A stretch of 37,475 nucleotides of DNA, from positions 1-37,475 of the forward strand of contig WBUF01000022.1 in assembly GCA_008933825.1 (NCBI GenBank), read 5' to 3'. Both the position numbers and the translations under genes were made by a program. This document shows, in pieces, positions 23,932 through 32,288 of the stretch (positions are counted from its first letter, which is position 1; the number at the start of each line of letters is the position of its first letter). This DNA is from Rhodocyclaceae bacterium (lineage in GTDB: Bacteria > Pseudomonadota > Gammaproteobacteria > Burkholderiales > Rhodocyclaceae). The notes under the pieces were generated by a model. It was given only the letters and a program-made list of their open reading frames with translations. It was not told the DNA's origin and ran no database searches.

Positions 23932-25118
23932 GCGCTGCGATCGTCCTCATGCCCGGCAAGGAGCGCTCCGTGCTGCGCCGCCATCCCTGGGTCTTCGCGG
24001 GTTCCGTGGCGCACCTGAAGGGCCGCGTCCGCACCGGCGATACCGTGGACGTGCTTGCCGACGACGGCCGGCCGCTCGGACGGGCGGCCTTCAGTCCGCA
24101 CTCGCAGATCCGCGCGCGGATGTGGACCTTCGATAGCGAAGAGATCATCGACCATGCCTTCTTCAAGCGCCGCGTCGCCGCCGCCGTCGCCGCGCGCGCG
24201 GTACTGCCGGAACTGCGCGACCAGCAGGGCCTGCGCCTGATCCACGGCGAATCCGACGGCCTGCCCGGCGTCATCGCCGACCGCTACGGCGACACGGTGG
24301 TGCTCGCGCTGAACAGCGCCGGCGCGGAGAAGTGGCGCGACGCCCTCGTCGCCGCGCTGGTGCAGGCGACGGGCTGCGCGCGCGTCTTCGAGCGCTCGGA
24401 TTCGGACGTGCGCGGGCTGGAGGGGCTGCAGGCGCGCACCGGCGCCCTGCACGGCAGCGAACCCGGCGCAATCGTCATCGAGGAACACGGCGTGCGCCTG
24501 GAGGTGGACGTCCGCGGCGGCCACAAGACCGGCTTCTACCTCGACCAGCGCGAGAACCGCCTGCTGGCCGGCCGGCTCGCCGCAGGGCGCAGCGTGCTCA
24601 ACTGCTTCTGCTACACCGGCGGCTTCAGCCTGCAGGCGCTGGCCGGGGGGGCTTCGAGCGTGCTCTCCATCGACAGCTCGAGCCCGGCCCTGGAGGGCGC
24701 TCGCCGCAACCTGGCGCTGAACCCGCAGCTCGACGCCGCGCGCGCCGAGTGGCGCGACGCCGACGTCTTCGAGGCGCTGCGCGCGCTGAGGAAGGCCGGC
24801 GCGCGCTTCGACTTCATCATCCTCGATCCGCCCAAGTTCGCGCCGTCGGCCGCCCACGCCGATCGCGCCGCGCGCGCCTACAAGGACATCAACCTGCTCG
24901 GCTTTCGCCTGCTCAGCCCGGGCGGGCTGCTGATGACCTATTCTTGTTCGGGCGGCATCGGCCTCGATCTGTTCCAGAAGATCGTTGCCGGTGCGGCCGG
25001 CGACGCCGGCGTCGATGCGCGCATCCTGCGGCGCCTGGCGGCGGCGCCCGACCACCCGGCGGCGATGGCCTTCCCGGAAGGCGAATATCTGAAGGGCCTG
25101 CTCTGCCAGATGGTTTAA
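23928..25118 (+). CDS. rlmI: RlmI-like 23S rRNA m5C methyltransferase
   Basis: A 396-residue class I SAM-dependent RNA methyltransferase with an N-terminal PUA domain (residues ~5-75, LMPGKERSVLRRHPWVFAGS), an EEHG middle domain and a Rossmann catalytic domain. The motifs GHKTGFYLDQRENR, LNCFCYTGGFSL, ILDPPKFAPS and MTYSCSGGI are those of RlmI/YccW, which methylates C1962 of 23S rRNA. The GTG start overlaps the DUF364 stop. The E. coli enzyme is of the same size. The assignment to RlmI rather than a paralog (RlmK-like) is likely but not proven. Confidence 0.88.
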   Translation: MSAAIVLMPGKERSVLRRHPWVFAGSVAHLKGRVRTGDTVDVLADDGRPLGRAAFSPHSQIRARMWTFDSEEIIDHAFFKRRVAAAVAARAVLPELRDQQGLRLIHGESDGLPGVIADRYGDTVVLALNSAGAEKWRDALVAALVQATGCARVFERSDSDVRGLEGLQARTGALHGSEPGAIVIEEHGVRLEVDVRGGHKTGFYLDQRENRLLAGRLAAGRSVLNCFCYTGGFSLQALAGGASSVLSIDSSSPALEGARRNLALNPQLDAARAEWRDADVFEALRALRKAGARFDFIILDPPKFAPSAAHADRAARAYKDINLLGFRLLSPGGLLMTYSCSGGIGLDLFQKIVAGAAGDAGVDARILRRLAAAPDHPAAMAFPEGEYLKGLLCQMV

Positions 25119-25236
25119 GGACTTCGCCTCGCCGGGACGCCACCGGTGGCCATGGGCTGCTTTTATTGCGATTTTCCGTTCAAGCGTTGCGCCGGCCCGG
25201 CCGTTATGCTAAAAGCGATGTGCTTTGGGCCTTTTG

Positions 25237-25259
25237 GCCGGCCGGACTGACAGGCCGGC
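25237..25259. repeat. GC-rich hairpin between rlmI and the STAS gene
   Basis: Perfect 7-bp arms (GCCGGCC / GGCCGGC) with a 9-base loop, in a gap of about 175 bases. No T-run follows on either strand, so it is not a standard terminator. A 32-codon cysteine-containing frame (25152-25250) crosses it and is not supported as a gene. Confidence 0.35.
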
Positions 25260-25294
25260 AAGCCAGCCCTCCTTGACCTTCCCGACAGACAAGC

Positions 25295-26503
25295 GTGGTT
25301 TTCTCACTTTTCGGCAAGAAGCCCCAGCCGGAGCCGGCCAAGCCGGCGGCTAATAAGCCGCTGCCGGCGTCTGCTCCGGCGCGCCCGGATGTCCGCCAGA
25401 CCGCGCCGGCGCCGAAGGAGGAGCTGGAATCCCTCGACTTCACCGCGCCCGGCGCAATCGAGGTACGCGAGGAGGATCACGCCGGCCATTTCGAGATCCG
25501 CGAAAGCTCGGCGTCCATCCATCCGGTCGCCGAGGAGGCTGCCATCCTGTTCGCCAACGGTCAGGACGAAGCGGCTCTGGCGACGCTGGAAGCCGCGGTC
25601 GGCGCCGCCGGCCTGGGCGCGGACGCCGACCAGGTGTGGGCGATGTTGTTCGATCTGTATCAGGTACTGGGCAAGCGCGAGCTGTTCGACAAGCGCGCCC
25701 TCGAGTATTCGATGCAGTGCGAAAAGTCGCCGCCGACCTGGGTCGAGCCGGCGAAACAGACGCTGGGGCCGGCGCTGACCACAGGCGGCACGGCCTTCGT
25801 GGCCTTCTCCGGCATGCTCGACGAGAGCGCCGACAAGGCGGTCAGGCAGCTCGAGAAAATCGTCTCGGGCAATCCGATGGCGCGCGTCGAGTTCGGCAAG
25901 CTGCTGAATGTCGATCCGCTCGGCGCCGAACTCCTGCTGAAGGCGATGCAGTCCGCGCGCAAGGCCAGGTGCGAGCTGGTCATGAGCGGCGCCGAGCATC
26001 TGGCCGTACTGCTGAAGGACAAGCTCGAGGTCGGCAAGCGCGAGGACGAGCCGATCTGGATGCTGCTGCTGGAACTTTATCAGCACATGGCGCTGCAGGA
26101 CCCCTTCGAGGAGTGGGCGGTGAACTATGCCGTCACGTTCGAGGTGTCGCCGCCCTCCTGGGATAACCGGCCGCCGCCGAAGAAGCCGGCCGCCGTGCCG
26201 GCGCAATCCGAAACACCGAACGAGCCGGATGCCTTCAGGCTGAGCGGCGAGATGTACAGCGCCGGCTCCGATGCCTTCAGGCAATTGATCGACTATGCCG
26301 GCGGGCGCGAGCAGGTGCTGATCGACTGCAGCACGCTCAAGCGCATGGATTTTGTCAGCGCCGGCCTGCTCCTCAACACGCTCACCAATCTGCAGATCGG
26401 CGGCTGCAGCGTGACCATTCGCGACCCCAGCCACCTGCTGAGCGCTCTGTTCGGCGTGCTTGGCATCAACCAAGTGGCGCACGTCGAGCGGCGCAAGTTC
26501 TGA
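25295..26503 (+). CDS. double STAS-domain protein with internal duplication
   Basis: A 402-residue cytoplasmic protein. The N-terminus is Pro/Ala-rich and disordered (residues ~8-40). Two repeats follow, each a short helical module and a STAS-like domain. WAMLFDLYQVLGKRELFDKR ending SPPTW (W115-149) matches WMLLLELYQHMALQDPFEEW ending SPPSW (W255-289). The STAS parts are about 158-235 (FVAFSGMLDES...) and 310-400 (DAFRLSGEMYSAGSDAFRQL, LIDCSTLKRMDFVSAGLLLN). STAS domains are found in anti-anti-sigma factors and transporters, but no phosphorylatable serine stands out in the usual D-S motif. It precedes hslVU. The start is a GTG. The role is unknown and may be scaffolding. Confidence 0.8.
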   Translation: MVFSLFGKKPQPEPAKPAANKPLPASAPARPDVRQTAPAPKEELESLDFTAPGAIEVREEDHAGHFEIRESSASIHPVAEEAAILFANGQDEAALATLEAAVGAAGLGADADQVWAMLFDLYQVLGKRELFDKRALEYSMQCEKSPPTWVEPAKQTLGPALTTGGTAFVAFSGMLDESADKAVRQLEKIVSGNPMARVEFGKLLNVDPLGAELLLKAMQSARKARCELVMSGAEHLAVLLKDKLEVGKREDEPIWMLLLELYQHMALQDPFEEWAVNYAVTFEVSPPSWDNRPPPKKPAAVPAQSETPNEPDAFRLSGEMYSAGSDAFRQLIDYAGGREQVLIDCSTLKRMDFVSAGLLLNTLTNLQIGGCSVTIRDPSHLLSALFGVLGINQVAHVERRKF

Positions 26504-26536
26504 ACCCGCCTTTCCACCACCCCTAGCGGCAGACCC

Positions 26537-27073
26537 ATGGAGCAATATCACGGCACAACCATTCTTTCCGTGCGCCGCGGCGCCGCCGTCGCCCTGGGCG
26601 GCGACGGCCAGGTGACGCTGGGCAACATCGTCGTCAAGGCGACCGCGCGCAAGGTGCGCCGCCTCTACCAGGAGAAGATCCTGGCCGGTTTCGCCGGCGG
26701 CACCGCCGACGCCTTCACCCTCTTCGAGCGCTTCGAGGCCAAGCTGGAGAAGCACCAGGGCAACCTGCTGCGCAGCGCGGTCGAGCTGGCCAAGGACTGG
26801 CGCACCGACCGGATACTCCGCCGACTCGAGGCCATGCTGGCGGTGGCCGACCGGCAGAGCTCGCTCATCATCACCGGCAACGGCGACGTGCTGGAGCCGG
26901 AACAGGGCATCGTCGCCATCGGCAGCGGCGGCCCCTACGCCCAGGCGGCGGCGCGCGCCCTGCTGGAGAACACCGTGCTCACGCCGGAGGAGATCGTCAG
27001 GAAGGCGCTCACCGTCGCCGGCGACCTGTGCATCTATTCGAACCAGAACCACGTCATCGAGGTATTGGAATGA
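26537..27073 (+). CDS. hslV: ATP-dependent protease subunit HslV
   Basis: A 178-residue HslV (ClpQ), the threonine peptidase that forms the core of the HslUV protease. After a short propeptide (MEQYHG) the sequence [20 protein letters not shown] begins with the catalytic Thr (T7), as in other betaproteobacterial enzymes. Gly and Ser residues of the Ntn active site ([17 protein letters not shown]) are present. The stop overlaps the hslU start by 4 bases. No heat-shock (sigma-32) promoter was recognised upstream. Confidence 0.97.
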   Translation: MEQYHGTTILSVRRGAAVALGGDGQVTLGNIVVKATARKVRRLYQEKILAGFAGGTADAFTLFERFEAKLEKHQGNLLRSAVELAKDWRTDRILRRLEAMLAVADRQSSLIITGNGDVLEPEQGIVAIGSGGPYAQAAARALLENTVLTPEEIVRKALTVAGDLCIYSNQNHVIEVLE

Positions 27074-28404
27074 GCACGATGACGCCGCAGGAAATCGTCC
27101 ATGAGCTCGACAAGCACATCGTCGGCCAGGCGCGTGCCAAGCGCGCGGTGGCCATCGCGCTGCGCAACCGCTGGCGCCGCGCCCAGGTGGCCGAGCCGCT
27201 GCGCTCCGAGATCACGCCCAAGAACATCCTCATGATCGGCCCCACCGGGGTGGGCAAGACCGAGATCGCGCGCCGCCTGGCGCGGCTCGCCCACGCCCCC
27301 TTCATCAAGATCGAGGCGACGAAGTTCACCGAGGTCGGCTACGTCGGCCGCGACGTCGACACCATCGTGCGCGATCTGGTCGAGATCGCCATCAAGGACG
27401 GCCGCGAGGCGGCCATGCGCGCCGTGCGCGACCGGGCGATGGACGCCGCCGAGGACCGCGTGCTCGACGTGCTGCTGCCGGCGGCGCGCAGCGTCGGCTT
27501 CCATGGCGATGCCGAAGCCACGGAGGAATCCGCCACGCGGCAGAAATTCCGCAAGAAGCTGCGCGAGGGCGAGCTCGACGCGCGCGAGATCGACATCGAG
27601 GTGGCGGCGCCCGGCGCGCAGATGGAGATCCTCGCCCCGCCCGGCATGGAGGAGCTGACCTCGCAGATTCAGGGCATGTTCCAGAATCTCGGCGGCGGCA
27701 AGCGCAAGGCGCGCCGCATGACGATCCGCGAGGCGCTGAAGGCCCTCGCCGACGAGGAGGCCGCGCGCCTGGTGAACGACGACGAGATCAAGCTTGCCGC
27801 CGTGCAGTCGGTGGAGCAGAACGGCATCGTTTTTTTGGACGAGATCGACAAGATCGCGACAAGATCGGAGATGCACGGCGCCGACGTCTCGCGCCAGGGC
27901 GTGCAGCGCGACCTGCTGCCGCTGGTCGAGGGCACCACCATCGCCACCAAGTACGGCATGGTGAAGACCGACCACATCCTCTTCATCGGCAGCGGCGCCT
28001 TCCATCTGTCGAAGCCCTCCGACCTGATTCCGGAGCTGCAGGGGCGATTTCCCATCCGCGTCGAGCTGGACTCGCTCTCGGTCGGGGACTTCGAGCAGAT
28101 CCTCACCGGCACCGATGCCTGCCTGACGCGCCAGTACGAGGCGCTGCTCGCCACAGAGGGCGTGAAGCTCGATTTCAAGGCCGAGGGCATCCGCCGCCTG
28201 GCCGAGATCGCTTTCGCCGTGAACGAAAAGACCGAGAACATCGGCGCGCGCCGGCTGTACACGGTGATGGAGAAGCTGCTCGAGGAAGTGGCCTTCGATG
28301 CCGGCTGCCACGGCGGCGCGGCGCTGACCGTCGACGCCGCCTATGTCGACGCGCGCCTGAAGGACCTGGCGCAGAGCGAGGATCTGGCGCGCTACGTCCT
28401 CTGA
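27070..28404 (+). CDS. hslU: HslU, AAA+ unfoldase of HslUV
   Basis: A 444-residue HslU (ClpY) that unfolds substrates for HslV. Motifs: Walker A GPTGVGKT (residues 57-64), Walker [11 protein letters not shown] (D257/E258), the pore-loop segment [19 protein letters not shown], and the C-terminal [19 protein letters not shown] start three codons later ([17 protein letters not shown]) is also possible. The chosen ATG overlaps the hslV stop and gives coupled translation. All regions expected of the family are present. Confidence 0.97.
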   Translation: MSTMTPQEIVHELDKHIVGQARAKRAVAIALRNRWRRAQVAEPLRSEITPKNILMIGPTGVGKTEIARRLARLAHAPFIKIEATKFTEVGYVGRDVDTIVRDLVEIAIKDGREAAMRAVRDRAMDAAEDRVLDVLLPAARSVGFHGDAEATEESATRQKFRKKLREGELDAREIDIEVAAPGAQMEILAPPGMEELTSQIQGMFQNLGGGKRKARRMTIREALKALADEEAARLVNDDEIKLAAVQSVEQNGIVFLDEIDKIATRSEMHGADVSRQGVQRDLLPLVEGTTIATKYGMVKTDHILFIGSGAFHLSKPSDLIPELQGRFPIRVELDSLSVGDFEQILTGTDACLTRQYEALLATEGVKLDFKAEGIRRLAEIAFAVNEKTENIGARRLYTVMEKLLEEVAFDAGCHGGAALTVDAAYVDARLKDLAQSEDLARYVL

Positions 28405-28411
28405 GCGGTTC

Positions 28412-29061
28412 ATGCTGCTCAGGATCGTTTCGATCATCTTCCCGCTGTTCGCCATCGTCCTGGCGGGCTGTGGCTCTACGGCCGCCGCCACAAACCGGAC
28501 ATGGCGCTGGCCAACCAGCTCAACATGGATGTCTTCGTGCCGGCGCTGGTGTTCGCGGCGCCCGCCGGGAAGTCATTCGACCTGATCGCCTACCAGGCGT
28601 TGGCCATTGGCGGGGCCGCCTTGGTGCTCTTGGGCGAGGCGGCGCTGCCGGCGGCGGTGGCGCTGTTCCTGGTGGAGAACCTGCTGCATTTCCCGCTCTG
28701 CGCCTGGATGCTCGACCACCACGCACGCCTTGCCACTCTTTGGCGCATGCCGATGATGCTAGCCGCGCTGGCCGGCATCGCGCTGTGGCCGCCGCTCGTC
28801 ACCGCCATCCGCGTGCTCGGCGACATTTCCATCCCGCTGCTGCTGTTCACGCTCGGCGTGCGCCTCGCGGACGCCTCGTTCCACGCCTGGGGCGTCGGCA
28901 CCGCCGGCGCCCTGCCGCCCGCGGTGCTCAACTACGTCTTCGCCGAGCGCTACGCACAGGGGCCGGACAAGGTCGCCTCGATCGTCATGGTCGGCAACGT
29001 CGCCGCGCTGCTGTTCATCCCGATCACGCTGGCGCTGGCACTTAACGAGCAGCTTGATTAG
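28412..29061 (+). pseudogene. AEC-family permease, frameshifted with internal deletions
   Basis: The ATG at 28412 reads MLLRIVSIIFPLFAIVLAGC and then goes out of frame. A 2-base insertion near 28469 (GGC TG TGG where GGC TGG is expected) separates it from WLYGRRHKPDMALANQLNMD at 28471, which continues to 29061. This is an auxin-efflux-carrier (AEC/BART superfamily) permease of about 310 residues in intact form. Here only about 215 residues remain. The segments join abruptly at LVLLG|EAALPA, GIAL|WPPLV and TAGA|LPPAVLN, where intact relatives carry further membrane segments. The reading frame stays open across these joints. Probably non-functional. Confidence 0.75.
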
Positions 29062-29107
29062 AACAATTGGTGGCTGATCTATGAACATGGGTTGAATTTA
29101 TCTTGAT

Positions 29108-29136
29108 TTGTCGCTAGCATATCCAAAAACAATAAT
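29108..29136 (+). promoter_or_regulatory. predicted promoter of the autotransporter-barrel gene
   Basis: TTGTCG (29108-29113), a 17-base spacer and AATAAT (29131-29136), in an AT-rich gap. A small hairpin (CCTCA 29151-29155, TGAGG 29162-29166) includes the GAGG of the ribosome-binding site. Confidence 0.5.
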
Positions 29137-29171
29137 CAACCCTGAAACATCCTCAGGACTGTGAGGCTCAT

Positions 29172-30290
29172 ATGAAAAGCGATTCAAGGGAGAACCTGGC
29201 CGCCAAGCTAATTCTTAAAAAAGGATTGGGCGGTCTTCTGATTGCCGGAGCGAGCGGTTTGGCTTGGGCGGATTCCTGCGATTCTGTCATATATGATTTT
29301 GGGATTTACTACTCCGGTGACACCTACGCGCAGGATCGGGTTGCCACAAATCAGCCGGAATGTTTTGGCGGTGGCGGCGTTACTTCCACAATACGAATAA
29401 ATGCAACCGCTTTTTCCCATGCAACCGCAATTTCCGGCTCAATCGCATCTCGCTTGAGTTCCTCTGTCGACAACCCCGCCTTAGGACTTTCTCCGTCTTA
29501 CAAAGGCATGGCAGCCGGCGGTAATTTTCAAGCTTGGAATATCTGGGCCAACATCGACAATATCGATACCAGTTACGGGTATGGTGCCCCTAACGGGGGC
29601 AGGACACGCGGTGACAACTCGATCTTGACTGCGGTCCTTGGCGCAGACTATGCATTGAAGCCGGGCATGGTACTGGGCATATCGGCTGCGTTTGATAACG
29701 GCAACGGGCAAGGTCGAAATGGGGCGACTGCCAGTAACAGAAACAACACGGAGGGGTTTTTGATTGCCCCCTATTGGGGCTATCAAATCAGTAAGGAGTG
29801 GTCGACTGACCTCAGCGCCGGGTTGGGAAGAGGCAGATTTTCGGCAACCGGCGGTGTTAAATCAGAAGCAGACCGTTTGTTCGCTGCCGCCAATCTGAAC
29901 TACGCTCGCTGGTTGGGTAGATGGCAATTTACGGGCAAGGCGAGTTATTTGCACGGCAAGGAAGATTACGATAACACCAAGGTAAATGGAGTAAGGTTCG
30001 CCAATACTGATGTAAAGAACAGGCTGGATCAGCTTCGTTTTGGAGCGCAGGCAGGTTATTGGATGAATGGCGTCATGCCCTATGGCAAGCTCAGCTATTC
30101 CTACAATGTTCATCGCGCCAGTCAAGCAGGTGACGATCAGTTGGGGCGGGGAACATTCATTGCGACACTCGGGGTTAACTTTTTCTCGCTCGCAAGCAAA
30201 GTGACGGGCGGCGTCATGTTTGAACAGGAACTTAGCCGTTCCAATTCAAGCAGTCGTGTATTGGCAGCCAACGTCAACCTTCGCTTCTGA
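29172..30290 (+). CDS. autotransporter beta-barrel outer membrane protein
   Basis: A 372-residue protein with a longish signal peptide (residues 1-33, LGGLLIAGASGLAWADS), a short N-terminal region (~34-115) containing two cysteines, and a C-terminal region of about 260 residues resembling the autotransporter beta-domain: alternating strands, GADYALKPGMVLGISAAFDN, MPYGKLSYSYNVH, and terminal phenylalanine in ANVNLRF. There is no typical passenger, so it may be a barrel-only surface protein. The gene is clearly AT-richer (roughly half A+T) than its GC-rich neighbours and uses different codons, suggesting acquisition. GAGG lies before the ATG. Function unknown. Confidence 0.78.
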   Translation: MKSDSRENLAAKLILKKGLGGLLIAGASGLAWADSCDSVIYDFGIYYSGDTYAQDRVATNQPECFGGGGVTSTIRINATAFSHATAISGSIASRLSSSVDNPALGLSPSYKGMAAGGNFQAWNIWANIDNIDTSYGYGAPNGGRTRGDNSILTAVLGADYALKPGMVLGISAAFDNGNGQGRNGATASNRNNTEGFLIAPYWGYQISKEWSTDLSAGLGRGRFSATGGVKSEADRLFAAANLNYARWLGRWQFTGKASYLHGKEDYDNTKVNGVRFANTDVKNRLDQLRFGAQAGYWMNGVMPYGKLSYSYNVHRASQAGDDQLGRGTFIATLGVNFFSLASKVTGGVMFEQELSRSNSSSRVLAANVNLRF

Positions 30291-30305
30291 TTCTTAGCCC
30301 CGGCA

Positions 30306-30842
30306 TTACCCCCTTACAGGCCGCTTCATCAGCTTGCGCTGCAGCGTGCGGCGGTGCATCTTCAGCGCCCGGGCGGTCGACGAGATGTTGCCGTCGTGCT
30401 CCTTGAGCACGCGCTGGATGTGTTCCCATTCGAGGCGGTCCACCGACAGCGGCTGGCTCGGCGGGGCGACTTCCGGCTGCGGCGCCGTCGCCTCGAAGGC
30501 GGCGAGGATCGCCTCCACGTCGGTCGGCTTGGCCAGGTAGTGCGTCGCGCCCATCTTGATCGCCTCGACCGCCGTGGCGATGCTGGCGTAGCCGGTCAGC
30601 ACGACGATGCGGCAGTCCGGGTTGGCGGCGAGCAGCGGCCCGATCAGCGTCAGCCCCGAGGTGCCGGCGATGTTCAGGTCGAGCACGACGCGCGCTGCCC
30701 GCGTCGCCGGAATGAGCGCGGCGGCCTCCTGCGCGCTTAGCGCGCTGGCCACTTCGAAGCCGCGGTGTTTCAGTGCGCGGCCGAGCACGCGGTTGAAGGC
30801 CGGATCGTCGTCGATGACGAGAATCGTCTGGGGGTTTTCCAT
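30306..30842 (-). CDS. regA: RegA/PrrA/ActR-type response regulator
   Basis: A 178-residue response regulator with receiver acidic residues D11-D13, phosphoacceptor D55 (ARVVLDLNIAG), a proline-containing linker and the C-terminal Fis-type helix-turn-helix DGNISSTARALKMHRRTLQR. That helix is nearly invariant in RegA/PrrA/ActR/RegR proteins. These proteins activate or repress respiration, nitrogen and carbon metabolism genes under low oxygen. The ATG lies 2 bases after the regB-like stop, with GGAAGGC as ribosome-binding site. A 15-base operator matching the family consensus occurs upstream of the divergent TonB-receptor gene. The symbol is used by homology, and local names vary. Confidence 0.9.
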   Translation of the reverse strand: MENPQTILVIDDDPAFNRVLGRALKHRGFEVASALSAQEAAALIPATRAARVVLDLNIAGTSGLTLIGPLLAANPDCRIVVLTGYASIATAVEAIKMGATHYLAKPTDVEAILAAFEATAPQPEVAPPSQPLSVDRLEWEHIQRVLKEHDGNISSTARALKMHRRTLQRKLMKRPVRG

Positions 30843-30844
30843 CT

Positions 30845-32107
30845 TCAGCCTTCCGCCTTGAGTTTGTCGAGGGGGAGCTCGACGCGGGTGACGGCGCCGC
30901 CGCCTTCGCGGTTGGCCAGCGAGATGCGTCCGCCCAGCCGCTCGACGGCGGCATGGGCGAGGAAGAGGCCGATGCCGGTGCCCTCGGCGCGCGTCGTGAC
31001 GAAGGCGCGCCCGGCGGCGAGCAGCACGTTCTCGTCGAAGCCCGCGCCGCGGTCGCGCACTTCGAGGCGCAGGCGATCGCTGTCCCATTCCGCCTCGATC
31101 TCGATCGCGCCGCCGTCGGCGTCGGCGGCGTTGTTGAAGAGGTTCAGCAGCGCCTGTTCGAGCGTGGCCTCGCCCACCACCCGCGGCGTCGCCGTGCCGC
31201 GCAGACTGACTTTTGCCTCGGCATGCGGGCGCAGGCGCCGCCAGCGCTCGATCAGCTGCTCCAGCCAGCGGTCGAGGCCGAGCGCGGCGCCGCCTTCGGC
31301 GCGGAGCTGGCCGGCGCGCGCCGCCAGGCCCGTGATGATGCCCTTGCAATGCTCGATCTGGCTGCGCAACAGCGCCAGGTCCTCCTGCAACTCCGCCTTG
31401 GCTTCGGCGTTGCGCCCCAGTTCGCCGACGAGGATCGCCATCGTCGCCAGCGGCGTGCCCAGTTCGTGCGCCGCGCCGGCGGCGAGGCTGCCCAGCGCGA
31501 TGACGCGCTCGTTCCTCAGCGCTTCCTCGCGCGCGGCGGCAAGTTCCCGGTCGCGGCTGCGGATGGCCGCCGCCATGCGCGCGACGAACCAGGCGATGAG
31601 GGCGGCGGAGGCGACGAAGATCAGCCACATGCCGGCCAGGTGCAGGCGCGTGGCGCGCTCGGCGTCGGCCATCGGCAGGGGCACGCTCCAGAACACCAGC
31701 AGCGAATAGGCCGCCACGCTGAGCGCGACGACGCCCCAGGCGAATCGCCCCGGCAGCACCACGGCGGCAATGGCGATCGAAGGCAGGTAGAGCGAGACCA
31801 GCGGATTGGCGGCGCCGCCGCTGAAGAACAGCAGCAGGGTCAGCGCCGTGATGTCCACGCCGAGCTGGGCGAAGAGCTCGCGGTCGGCGACGGCGCCGCC
31901 CCGGGCAAGGCGTTTCCGCGTGGCGAGGTTGAAGCCGGCGAGGAGCGCAATGATGGCCAGCATCGGCGCCAGCGGCAGCGCGACCTCGAGCAGCGGGCCG
32001 GCGGCGGCCACCAGGGCGAGCTGCCCGGCGACGGCGAACCAGCGCATCAGCAGCAGGCGCCTCAGGTGGTCGGCGCCCTCATCGGGGCGGTCGGGAACGG
32101 CATTCAT
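30845..32107 (-). CDS. regB: RegB/PrrB/ActS-type redox sensor kinase
   Basis: A 420-residue membrane kinase with about six hydrophobic segments (residues ~20-185), HisKA and HATPase domains. It carries FFSGGAANPL, matching the GGxxNPF quinone-binding motif of RegB with Leu for Phe, the phosphoacceptor H214 in AAGAAHELGTPL, and C254 in RSQIEHCKGII. C254 is at the position of the redox-active cysteine of RegB. G-boxes DRGAGFDEN and GTGIGLFLAH are intact. This supports sensing of the ubiquinone pool and redox state. It is the first gene of a regB-regA unit. Its coding sequence contains dispersed-repeat copy F (KVSLRGTA). Confidence 0.9.
   Translation of the reverse strand: MNAVPDRPDEGADHLRRLLLMRWFAVAGQLALVAAAGPLLEVALPLAPMLAIIALLAGFNLATRKRLARGGAVADRELFAQLGVDITALTLLLFFSGGAANPLVSLYLPSIAIAAVVLPGRFAWGVVALSVAAYSLLVFWSVPLPMADAERATRLHLAGMWLIFVASAALIAWFVARMAAAIRSRDRELAAAREEALRNERVIALGSLAAGAAHELGTPLATMAILVGELGRNAEAKAELQEDLALLRSQIEHCKGIITGLAARAGQLRAEGGAALGLDRWLEQLIERWRRLRPHAEAKVSLRGTATPRVVGEATLEQALLNLFNNAADADGGAIEIEAEWDSDRLRLEVRDRGAGFDENVLLAAGRAFVTTRAEGTGIGLFLAHAAVERLGGRISLANREGGGAVTRVELPLDKLKAEG
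31191..31214 (-). repeat. dispersed 24-bp repeat, copy F (inside regB-like gene)
   Basis: On the sense strand this reads AAAAGTCAGTCTGC then GCGGCACGGC, with 21 of 24 bases as in copy C. It encodes KVSLRGTA in the kinase between the HisKA and HATPase domains, using the same frame as copy E. Confidence 0.65.
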
Positions 32108-32209
32108 GGTTTCGGGCTTCCGCGGCGATTCTAGCCGATGACCGATTGGCTCCGCGCGGCAATTTGCCGCACGGGCCGTCCTGCCGGCCGAACGCCTGCC
32201 GCGGTGCGT

Positions 32210-32224
32210 GCGGCGTTATGTCGC
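32210..32224. promoter_or_regulatory. RegA/RegR-type operator
   Basis: GCGGCGTTATGTCGC fits the published RegR-type consensus GNGRCRTTNNGNCGC at every defined position, and also the PrrA half-sites GCGNC...GNCGC. It lies about 100 bases upstream of regB and 65 bases upstream of the TonB-receptor start, so it could control either or both. Confidence 0.65.
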
Positions 32225-32288
32225 ACGGACGGGCGCGCGCCAGCTTCTAGAATTGCCGGCTCCAGCGTATTTTCCGCAAAGGACAGAA

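Noticed and set aside
25152..25250. A 32-codon cysteine-containing frame between rlmI and the STAS gene
   Set aside because: It has no ribosome-binding site, crosses a hairpin and shows no recognisable motif.
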